64,000 nt of DNA from NCBI RefSeq assembly GCF_016623615.1, contig NZ_JAEHFX010000001.1, positions 372,001 through 436,000 of the forward strand. Reading direction: 5' to 3'. The position numbers and the translations under genes are program-made. The number at the start of each line of letters is the position of its first letter. The stretch's first letter is position 1. Source of the DNA: Adhaeribacter terrigena (GTDB taxonomy: Bacteria; Bacteroidota; Bacteroidia; Cytophagales; Hymenobacteraceae). A model generated the notes under the pieces. The model saw only the letters and a program-made list of their open reading frames with translations. It searched no databases and was not told the DNA's origin. Positions 36,398 through 45,098 of the stretch are shown here, piece after piece.

Positions 36398-36555
36398 TAA
36401 TTTGAAGATTTGGAAATTTGAAGATTTGAAAATGTTACTGAAAATTCCTCCTAATTGTTTTTGAAGAATTAAGTTTTTGGGAAAAAGATATGTTTTTAAA
36501 ACTTTAGGTTCATTTCCAAATTTTCAAATCTCCAAATCTCCAAATCTTCAAATTA
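36398..36555. repeat. Inverted arrays of a TTTGGA/TTTGAA repeat
   Basis: 36398-36434 and 36511-36555 carry the same short repeat (ATTTGGAGATTTGAA-like) in opposite orientation around a 76-base centre, so the whole could fold into a long imperfect hairpin. It lies between the start of nfi and the stop of a lipoprotein gene and could act as a terminator for the latter. Confidence 0.65.
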
Positions 36556-36556
36556 A

Positions 36557-37228
36557 CTACGCGCTGCACGGAATTCTCAGGTCTATGAAAAGCACTTTCC
36601 ATTTGCCGTTAATCTGGCCGAAGTGGAACTGGTAGGAAGTGGCGGTTTGTACGACGGTTTTTTGCACAAGCGGCAAGGTTTTTTCAATGTTTTTCAGTTC
36701 GTTTTCGGGCAGGCTGGCGTATTTGTGCATTTCTGTTTTGCGGAAAGCTTCGGCATCGGCTACAAAACAGCCTTCTTTGCTGTAACCGGTATTGCCGCCG
36801 GTCTGACCTTCGCAGTTAAAGGTGGGCAGGGTTTCTTCTTTTAATTTGCAGCTTTGCAGCCCGTCTTTTATGGTGAAAAACGATTGTTGCTGAAAGTCAC
36901 GTTTAAAGTTGCGGATGTCTTTTACCAGCGTCATTTTGGGCATGGCTCCCGGGTTTTCAATGATATAAACGCCGCGTTCCGAATCCATGAAATGGTTGAA
37001 GGCATCGGCATCTTCGTTGTAAACCGCCGTCTGAAACTGGGTGAAAAAGGTTACGAATTCGCTTTGTGCTTTGGCTCTTATCGTGTCGCGCCCATCTATT
37101 TCGTCGTGGCCAGGCGGCGATTTGGCGGCAGTGCTTTCCTGGTCCTGCGAGCGGTTTTCGATCTGGTCGGAGCCTTCGCAGGCCAAAAGCAGGGCGGGAA
37201 GCAGAAAAAATAAATATCTGATCTTCAT
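36557..37228 (-). CDS. Hypothetical lipoprotein
   Basis: 223 residues with a lipoprotein signal (LLPALLLAC, lipidated Cys at 17). A low-complexity acidic linker is followed by an alpha/beta domain whose pattern (FVTFFTQFQTAVYNEDADAF at its start, QINGKWKVLFIDLRI at its end) resembles the NTF2/SnoaL-like fold of uncharacterised Bacteroidota lipoproteins. Internal cysteines (SCKLKEE, FNCEGQ, GCF, PCSA) might form disulfides. Location is probably the outer membrane. Function unknown. A 29-nt element lies about 70 bases upstream in the leader. Confidence 0.7.
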   Translation of the reverse strand: MKIRYLFFLLPALLLACEGSDQIENRSQDQESTAAKSPPGHDEIDGRDTIRAKAQSEFVTFFTQFQTAVYNEDADAFNHFMDSERGVYIIENPGAMPKMTLVKDIRNFKRDFQQQSFFTIKDGLQSCKLKEETLPTFNCEGQTGGNTGYSKEGCFVADAEAFRKTEMHKYASLPENELKNIEKTLPLVQKTVVQTATSYQFHFGQINGKWKVLFIDLRIPCSA

Positions 37229-37295
37229 GGCGAAAGGGTTTGCAGCTTTGGTACGGTTAAATATGCAAAGTAGTTAAACCAAATTGCCGGTTGCC

Positions 37296-37324
37296 ACTTT
37301 TTCGCTTTAAAACCCTACCGTTTT
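37296..37324 (-). repeat. 29-nt element between divergent genes
   Basis: A complete copy (CGGTAGG core), minus strand, about 70 bases before the lipoprotein start and 125 bases before hemN on the other strand. It sits where only promoters are expected, so the element is not limited to 3' ends. Confidence 0.85.
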
Positions 37325-37449
37325 TTAACCGGAAGTACAGCCGCAAGAAAAAAGAAAAATGACAAAGATCATGCTTTCGGCTGACGGGCACTTTCTGATA
37401 ACAAAAGCGTAATCAAGACCTTTGTGATGTACAAATCTTCCGCACAAAG

Positions 37450-38820
37450 ATGAACACACTTAAACAACTGATCGAGAAATACAACCAGCCCGTTCCGCGC
37501 TACACCAGTTATCCTACCGTTCCGTTCTGGGACAATGCTGCGCCCGACAAAAAACGCTGGAAAACAACGGTAAAAGATACGTTTCAGGCTACCAATACCA
37601 ATGAAGGCATTAGTTTATACCTGCATTTGCCCTTCTGCGAAAGCCTTTGCACCTATTGCGGCTGCAACAAACGCATTACCCGAAACCACGCCGTAGAACC
37701 GGTTTACTTGCAGGCAATTCTGAAAGAATGGGCCATGTACCGCGAAGTGCTGGAAGACAGGCCGGTTATCCGGGAAATTCACTTAGGCGGCGGCACGCCC
37801 ACTTTTTTCAGTCCCGAAAACCTGGCCACCCTGCTAACCAAACTGCTGGAAGGCTGCGAAATTCACCCGGAACACGAATTCAGTTTCGAGGGGCACCCCA
37901 ACAACACCACCCGCGAACATTTGCAGGCTTTGTATGAATTGGGGTTCAGAAGGGTAAGTTACGGCGTGCAGGATCTGAGCCTGAAAGTACAACAAGCCAT
38001 TAACCGCATGCAGCCTTTCGAGAACGTGAAAAACGGTACCGAAATGGCGCGCGAAACCGGATATACTTCCGTGAATTTCGACCTGATCTATGGCCTTCCG
38101 TTCCAGACGCTGGAAAGCATAAAAGATACCTTTGAGCAGGTAATTACTTTGCAGCCCGACCGCATTGCGTTTTACTCTTACGCGCACGTGCCCTGGAAAG
38201 AAAAATCGCAGCGCGCGTATTCGGAAGAAGATCTGCCGCAGGATGAAGAGAAGTTTGCGCTTTATGAACTGGGCCGCGAAATGCTGTTAAAAGCCGGTTA
38301 CCACGATGTGGGCATGGATCATTTTGCCAAAGCCGAAGACGATCTGTACCAAGCCAAACAGGAAATCCGCCTGCACCGCAATTTCATGGGTTACACTACC
38401 AACAATACCAAATTGCTCATCGGGTTAGGCGTTTCGGCCATCAGCGATGCTTTTTTTGGGTATATGCAGAATGTGAAAACTGTGGAAGAATATTATGCAC
38501 TTTTGAAAATGGATGAACTCCCAATTGTGAAAGGCTATTTCTGCACTACCGAAGACGTGGAAATGCGGAAGCACATTCTGGAAGTAGCCTGCACCGGTAA
38601 AACCACCTGGAGCCCTGCCGATGCTTTGTGTGCTAAAACCATTGTAAAACTGCTTTTACTGCAGGCCGACGGGCTGATCACCATGGGGCATGGTAGTTTA
38701 CAAGTTACGCCGCTGGGTAACCGCTTTATCCGCAACATTTGCAACGCCTTCGATGTGAAAATGCATGCGGTTAATCAGGAGGGAAGCGTGCCGGAAAAAA
38801 TGTTCAGCAAGGCGGTTTAG
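37450..38820 (+). CDS. hemN: Oxygen-independent coproporphyrinogen III oxidase HemN
   Basis: 456 residues, the usual HemN length. The radical-SAM cluster motif is C63-x3-C67-x2-C70 (CESLCTYC) followed by GC at 71-72 as in true HemN, and IHLGGGTPTF, VSYGVQDL and NFDLIYGLPFQT follow in the right order. It uses S-adenosylmethionine and a 4Fe-4S cluster to convert two propionates of coproporphyrinogen III to vinyl groups in anaerobic heme synthesis. It faces hemJ (38973-39506), another heme gene. Cytoplasmic. The C-terminal HemN domain is complete. Confidence 0.95.
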   Translation: MNTLKQLIEKYNQPVPRYTSYPTVPFWDNAAPDKKRWKTTVKDTFQATNTNEGISLYLHLPFCESLCTYCGCNKRITRNHAVEPVYLQAILKEWAMYREVLEDRPVIREIHLGGGTPTFFSPENLATLLTKLLEGCEIHPEHEFSFEGHPNNTTREHLQALYELGFRRVSYGVQDLSLKVQQAINRMQPFENVKNGTEMARETGYTSVNFDLIYGLPFQTLESIKDTFEQVITLQPDRIAFYSYAHVPWKEKSQRAYSEEDLPQDEEKFALYELGREMLLKAGYHDVGMDHFAKAEDDLYQAKQEIRLHRNFMGYTTNNTKLLIGLGVSAISDAFFGYMQNVKTVEEYYALLKMDELPIVKGYFCTTEDVEMRKHILEVACTGKTTWSPADALCAKTIVKLLLLQADGLITMGHGSLQVTPLGNRFIRNICNAFDVKMHAVNQEGSVPEKMFSKAV

Positions 38821-38860
38821 GTTTAATTGTTAAATTGTTGATTGCTGATTGTTAATTGTC

Positions 38861-38900
38861 AAACCAGTAGCGTAGGGTTTAAACTCTACGCTACTGGTTT
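38861..38900. terminator. 15-bp perfect hairpin between hemN and hemJ
   Basis: Arms at 38861-38875 and 38886-38900 (AAACCAGTAGCGTAG and complement) around a 10-base loop. It lies 41 bases after the hemN stop. There is no classic T run, so it may be a structural RNA element or part of a double terminator with 38905-38947. Confidence 0.55.
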
Positions 38901-38904
38901 AAAA

Positions 38905-38947
38905 CAAAAACGCTATACTTTTCAAGTGAAAAAGTATAGCGTTTTTG
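38905..38947. repeat. Two 29-nt elements fused head to head into a palindrome
   Basis: The plus-strand element 38907-38935 and the minus-strand element 38917-38945 overlap. Together they form an 18-bp-arm inverted repeat (AAAACGCTATACTTTT and complement) that reads as the element on both strands. It stands between the convergent hemN and hemJ and may act as a bidirectional terminator. Confidence 0.88.
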
Positions 38948-38972
38948 TTTTATGCTTTGGTTGAAATCCCTT

Positions 38973-39506
38973 TCAGGAAGTACGCAGTTTTTTATAAATC
39001 CGGATCGCCAGCATTAAAATCACGCCAAACAAAACCAGCCCTACTACGCCCCAGATAAAGTTTAAGCTGCTTTTGAGCACCACCAGGAAAACGATGGCAA
39101 ACAGGAAAAGCGTGGCTACTTCGTTCCAGATGCGCAGCTGCGTGGAAGTTTGTTTTACCAGGTCGTTTTGCTGCTGTCTGAATATTTTCTGGCAGCTGAA
39201 CTGGTACAAAAACAAGCCGGCCACAAACGCAATTTTCAGCCAGAGCCACCCGGGAATATTTTGAAAACCGGTGTACAAATAAAGCATCCAAACGCCGAAA
39301 AGAAGCGTGAGAATGGCCGAGGGCCAGGTAATGCCGTACCACAACCGTTTTTGCATGAGTTTAAACTGCGTCTGCAGGATCGATTTTTCGGGCTCGGGTT
39401 TGTCGGCGGCTTCGGCAAAATAAATGAACAGGCGCACAATGTAGAACAACCCGGCAAACCAGGTTACCACGAAAATGATGTGCAGGGCTTTTACGTATAA
39501 ATACAC
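38973..39506 (-). CDS. hemJ: Protoporphyrinogen IX oxidase HemJ (CopD-like)
   Basis: 177 residues with four to five membrane helices. The N-terminal helix carries the conserved histidine (H9 in LHIIFVVTWFAGLFY), LMQKRLWYGITWPSAILTL marks the second region, and the pattern GWLWLKIAFV follows. Length and order fit HemJ, the inner-membrane heme-binding protein that oxidises protoporphyrinogen IX late in heme synthesis. Position opposite hemN supports the assignment; the CopD copper-transport superfamily is the alternative label for the fold. Confidence 0.85.
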   Translation of the reverse strand: MYLYVKALHIIFVVTWFAGLFYIVRLFIYFAEAADKPEPEKSILQTQFKLMQKRLWYGITWPSAILTLLFGVWMLYLYTGFQNIPGWLWLKIAFVAGLFLYQFSCQKIFRQQQNDLVKQTSTQLRIWNEVATLFLFAIVFLVVLKSSLNFIWGVVGLVLFGVILMLAIRIYKKLRTS

Positions 39507-39579
39507 TTCAGGTAATTAGAAATTAGAAGTTCAAAATTAGAAATTACTACCGGATTTTCCGGCAGAAATGTAGCCATAC

Positions 39580-39608
39580 AAAACGGTAGGGTTTTATGCC
39601 TGAAAACT
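39580..39608 (+). repeat. 29-nt element upstream of the hydrolase gene
   Basis: A complete copy with CGGTAGG core, plus strand, about 80 bases before the start codon at 39687 and in the same direction as that gene. Confidence 0.85.
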
Positions 39609-39686
39609 ATCGCCGCGGCAAACCAATTCCCATTCCGGCTGTTTCTTTTGCAGACACGTTTTCCGGCACTTTCAACTTTGAGCATT

Positions 39687-40328
39687 ATGGCTTCAGAAAT
39701 TTTTAACGCTACCATTCCCATTTCAGTTGGCAGATTTACGCTTCCCGGCGATCTCATTATTCCGGAAAAGGCTTCGGGACTCGTTATTTTTTCGCATGGC
39801 AGCGGCAGCAGCCGGCTGAGTTCGCGCAACCGCTACGTGGCCAAGGTTTTACAGGAACACGGCATTGCCACGCTTTTATTCGATCTGCTCACGCCCGAAG
39901 AAGATCAGGATTACCAGAAACGTTTCGAAATTCCTTTGTTAACCGAAAGGTTGGTAGCCGTTACGAACTGGGTTTTTGAAAATGAAAATACAAGCAATTT
40001 TACCATCGGTTACTTTGGTTCCAGTACCGGCGCGGCCTCGGCCTTGGGTGCGGCGGCCGTTTTAGGCAAAAAAGTGAAAGCAGTAGTGAGTCGCGGCGGC
40101 CGGCCCGATATGGCCATTCCGGTTTTGCCAAACGTGAGTGCGCCGGTGCTTTTACTGGTTGGCAGCAACGATGGGCAGGTAATAGAACTAAACCAGCAAG
40201 CCTATGACCAGATGCCCGGCACCAAAGAAATGAAATTAATTTCCGGTGCCACGCACTTATTCGAAGAACCAGGCACTTTGGAGCAGGTTGCCGAACAGGC
40301 CGCTGCCTGGTTTAAGAAATATCTTTAA
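39687..40328 (+). CDS. Dienelactone-hydrolase-like alpha/beta hydrolase
   Basis: 213 residues from ATG 39687, which precedes the first strand; an in-frame earlier start would add 13 residues without homology. It has the oxyanion SHGSGSSR motif, the nucleophile elbow GYFGSSTGA (Gly-x-Ser-x-Gly variant), the acid region LLLVGSNDG and the catalytic histidine in GATHLFEE. A cytoplasmic serine hydrolase of the dienelactone-hydrolase type; the substrate is unknown. It lies 63 bases before a phosphoribosyltransferase gene on the same strand, with no terminator between; in other bacteria the two families are sometimes fused or neighbours. Confidence 0.85.
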   Translation: MASEIFNATIPISVGRFTLPGDLIIPEKASGLVIFSHGSGSSRLSSRNRYVAKVLQEHGIATLLFDLLTPEEDQDYQKRFEIPLLTERLVAVTNWVFENENTSNFTIGYFGSSTGAASALGAAAVLGKKVKAVVSRGGRPDMAIPVLPNVSAPVLLLVGSNDGQVIELNQQAYDQMPGTKEMKLISGATHLFEEPGTLEQVAEQAAAWFKKYL

Positions 40329-40391
40329 CAAATTACGCGGAATATAGAACGTTAAAAGCTACCCGATCTTCAATCTTAACCCCGCAAAACC

Positions 40392-41012
40392 ATGATCCGA
40401 AACCGACAGGATGGCGCCAAAAGATTAACCGAACGCTTGCGTAAATACCAGGGCGAAGACGGGATAGTGCTGGCTATTCCGCGCGGCGGCGTTCCGATCG
40501 GGGCCTATATTGCCAAAGAACTCGGTTTCCCGGTAGAAGTAATTCTTTCTAAAAAGATCGGGCATCCGCGAAATCCGGAATTTGCCATTGGCGCCGTAAG
40601 CATGGATAGCGTAGAAGTAAACGAAAGTCTGGCTGTTCCACGTGAATACATCGAAAAGGAAACGCAGAAAATTCAGGAAGAACTTAAGCGCCGCTACCAG
40701 CTTTTTATGGCCAGCCACAAACCCACCGACCTGCACAACAAACTCGTAATTCTGGTAGACGACGGCATTGCCACCGGCCATACCTTGATGTCAACCATTT
40801 TAATGGTAAAAAAGCAGAAACCAAAAAAACTGGTAGTAGCCGTTCCCGTGGCCCCGCCTTCAGCCATTAAAGAATTCGAACCGCTGGTAGATGAACTGAT
40901 CTGTTTATTAGCCCCGCCCGGTTTCTACGCCGTAGGGCAATTCTACGAAGAATTTCAACAGGTAAGCGACGAAGAAGTGATCTCAGCGCTGAAAGGAAAT
41001 ATTGTTTTCTGA
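40392..41012 (+). CDS. Phosphoribosyltransferase-family protein
   Basis: 206 residues. The PRPP-binding motif is VILVDDGIATGHT (119-131) and the N-terminal VLAIPRGGVPIGAYIAKELG is typical of the class found beside dienelactone-hydrolase-like proteins. It probably forms a two-gene operon with the hydrolase 63 bases upstream. The family is type I PRTase, but the base specificity is unknown and some members do not act on nucleotides. Cytoplasmic. Confidence 0.88.
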   Translation: MIRNRQDGAKRLTERLRKYQGEDGIVLAIPRGGVPIGAYIAKELGFPVEVILSKKIGHPRNPEFAIGAVSMDSVEVNESLAVPREYIEKETQKIQEELKRRYQLFMASHKPTDLHNKLVILVDDGIATGHTLMSTILMVKKQKPKKLVVAVPVAPPSAIKEFEPLVDELICLLAPPGFYAVGQFYEEFQQVSDEEVISALKGNIVF

Positions 41013-41100
41013 ATCAGAATTTTAGAACTTACGGAATTGACCCACCTCTATAGCAAAAAACCATGGAAGGCCTTGAACAGATACTGTGGTCAACCATCTC

Positions 41101-41154
41101 AGCTCCCTCCCGAAAGCCACCGGGATCTGCGACTGTTCAGGAGGGAGCTTTTCC
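41101..41154 (+). terminator. Hairpin after the phosphoribosyltransferase gene
   Basis: Perfect 10-bp arms (AGCTCCCTCC at 41101-41110 and complement at 41140-41149), a 29-base loop and TTTTCC after it, 89 bases after the stop. The large loop makes it an uncertain terminator. Confidence 0.5.
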
Positions 41155-41160
41155 TTCTGT

Positions 41161-41526
41161 AATACCGTCAGCTGAAGCAGATGCCAATTACATCTGAACA
41201 CGATTTCAGGGATTTATAGGATGGGCAGGATTTTCAATAAATAAGATTTCACGCCTATCGCCAGCGAAGCGTTCCCTGAAAATCAAGTTATGCGAGAAAA
41301 CTAAACTAAAAAGAAGCTGACGACGGAGGTGTATGACAACAGTTTCTGTGAGAGCGGCCTCCAAGCTTACCGGTGGCTTTAGCCAGCCCGGTAGGGCAGG
41401 TAAGGTTGCAGCCGCGAACGCAGAAATCGAAGATTCAGCGTAGCTAAACGAAGCCACCCGGCTTGAGGGAGAAAATCAACTATGAAATTAAACCATTAAA
41501 GGTTGAAAGTAGAAAGCTGACTATGA
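41161..41526. other. Repeat-derived intergenic region without a convincing gene
   Basis: 41161-41188 is a half copy of the inverted repeat at 4261-4395. 41191-41232 resembles repeats at 48721-48764 and 48883-48922 (TCTGAACACGATTT followed by GGATT units). 41330-41460 is GC-richer, with short inverted stretches, and is unexplained. The longest frame (41206-41457 minus, 83 codons) has no recognisable features. Confidence 0.5.
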
Positions 41527-41787
41527 AAAACGGTATCCTTTCGAACATAAAAACTCAATAGCCAGCTTTCTTCTTAGCTTAAATACACCCCTCCTCATGT
41601 CGGGATGAGATAATAAAAACGCTATGCTTCAGCGCTGAAAAACTCCCTCATGCAATTTAAAATCCTCCCGCTTCGCCAATTCCAAAAACTCCTTTTATAT
41701 TTGCCAACCGTTCTTGCTGCAATCTGCCCGGGCGGGTTTTAAGGAAACTTTAAAAGAGAAAACGCTATGCTTTCGTAGCCAAAAACT
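41527..41787 (+). repeat. Three 29-nt elements upstream of the isocitrate dehydrogenase gene
   Basis: Copies at 41527-41555, 41616-41644 (centre is the palindrome TTCAGCGCTGAA) and 41759-41787, all plus strand; the last lies 16 bases before the start codon, all in the reading direction of the gene. Confidence 0.88.
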
Positions 41788-41800
41788 CATAATTCATTAA

Positions 41801-44023
<2,223 letters not shown>

Positions 44024-44044
44024 TTTCCGGTTCATTTAAAATCT

Positions 44045-44081
44045 AAAAAAGCTGTCTGATCTGTTTCGGGCAGCTTTTTTT
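44045..44081 (+). terminator. Terminator after the isocitrate dehydrogenase gene
   Basis: Stem AAAAAAGCTGTC/GGGCAGCTTTTTT with T run, 22 bases after the stop codon. Confidence 0.85.
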
Positions 44082-44260
44082 AATTTACCTGCACCCGAAA
44101 CCCCACCCTGAAAGAATTGGTATATTCCTGAAAATAATATTATTTGATATAATATTGGATTTTGTTTTGAAAAGCTTATTTTTAAGACTTGTATGGGCTC
44201 CGTAGTGCCTATCCTAAACGCCTCACCCTTGCATATGTGTAGAATTTAACAATCGCAAGC

Positions 44261-44992
44261 ATGTCAACGGATAAAACTTTGTCGCAGAAACAGACTGCCT
44301 TATGCCTTCAGCAACAAACCTATTCGCTGGAAAAGCAACTGAGTGAGAAACGATATTCCATAACTGAGATCGGCGAACTGATTCCGGGGGTAATGCTGAT
44401 CGACGATTTTATCTGCAAAACGAACGACTACATGAACCATGCCGGCTGCAGCGTGCTCCGGCATACTTCGGAGCAACTCAATTTACTGGGTGAAAAGTAT
44501 TTTACGGAGTTTTTTGAGCCCGGCGAGATTAAACAGATCTTTAAAATGGCTACCGAACTGATCCAATCCGGGGATGGCAGCCGGGTGAATAGTTTTTACC
44601 AGCGCGTCCGGCCCGATCAGCATTCGCCTTACGAATGGTATCACATGACCACCAAACTTATTACCGATAAAAATACGCCGGGCGCTTTCCAGAAAATGAT
44701 CATGGTAGGCAACCGGGTGAACGATATGACCGCGGTAGTTAATAAAATGAACCGCTTGCTGGAAGAGAACCTGTTTGCCTCTAAAAATTATCACCTTTTG
44801 GCCCGCTTAACCAAACGCGAAAAAGAGATACTCGCGCAATTGGCACTGGGCTTAAAAAACAAAGATATCGCCGAACAGAATTTTATTTCTGAAGCTACCG
44901 TAGAGCAGCATCGCAAAAACATCAAGCATAAATTAGGCGTAAAAAATCTCGCCGAACTCATCCGTTTTGCGCTCGCCTACGACCTGATCTGA
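44261..44992 (+). CDS. LuxR-type transcriptional regulator
   Basis: 243 residues. The C-terminal 65 residues are a LuxR/GerE helix-turn-helix (LTKREKEILAQLALGLKNKD, then EATVEQHRKNIKHKL). The N-terminal 170 residues form an alpha/beta domain resembling PAS-like sensor domains of Bacteroidota LuxR proteins (GVMLIDDFICKTNDYM; EWYHMTTKLI); no receiver-domain phosphorylation site is evident, so a two-component role is unlikely. It should bind DNA in response to an unknown intracellular signal. No neighbouring target gene is obvious. Confidence 0.82.
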   Translation: MSTDKTLSQKQTALCLQQQTYSLEKQLSEKRYSITEIGELIPGVMLIDDFICKTNDYMNHAGCSVLRHTSEQLNLLGEKYFTEFFEPGEIKQIFKMATELIQSGDGSRVNSFYQRVRPDQHSPYEWYHMTTKLITDKNTPGAFQKMIMVGNRVNDMTAVVNKMNRLLEENLFASKNYHLLARLTKREKEILAQLALGLKNKDIAEQNFISEATVEQHRKNIKHKLGVKNLAELIRFALAYDLI

Positions 44993-44997
44993 TCTGT

Positions 44998-45026
44998 AAA
45001 ACGCTATGGTTTAGGCGCCAAAAAGT
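44998..45026 (+). repeat. 29-nt element between LuxR stop and terminator
   Basis: It begins five bases after the stop codon (TGA 44990-44992) and is followed by the shared hairpin at 45036-45069. Confidence 0.9.
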
Positions 45027-45035
45027 GCTGTAAAC

Positions 45036-45069
45036 AAAAAGGGAAGCTGCTGCTGCAACTTCCCTTTTT
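45036..45069. terminator. Bidirectional terminator between LuxR and M16 genes
   Basis: Arms AAAAAGGGAAG and CTTCCCTTTTT, used by two convergent genes. Both genes carry a 29-nt element between their stop codon and this hairpin. Confidence 0.9.
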
Positions 45070-45098
45070 ACTTTTTAAGCGAAAATCGATACCGTTTT
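45070..45098 (-). repeat. 29-nt element between M16 stop and terminator
   Basis: On the minus strand its first A residues are part of the stop codon TAA (45097-45099) of the peptidase gene. The mirror-image arrangement with 44998-45026 around one hairpin is the clearest example of the element's 3'-end placement. Confidence 0.9.

Noticed and set aside
39580-39608. The element as a Bacteroidota promoter (TATGGTTTT resembling the TAnnTTTG box)
   Set aside because: One base too long for the -7 box, no TTTG at the right distance, and many copies lead straight into terminators.
41206-41457. 83-codon minus-strand frame
   Set aside because: No recognisable domain, covers repeat-derived sequence, composition unlike neighbouring genes.
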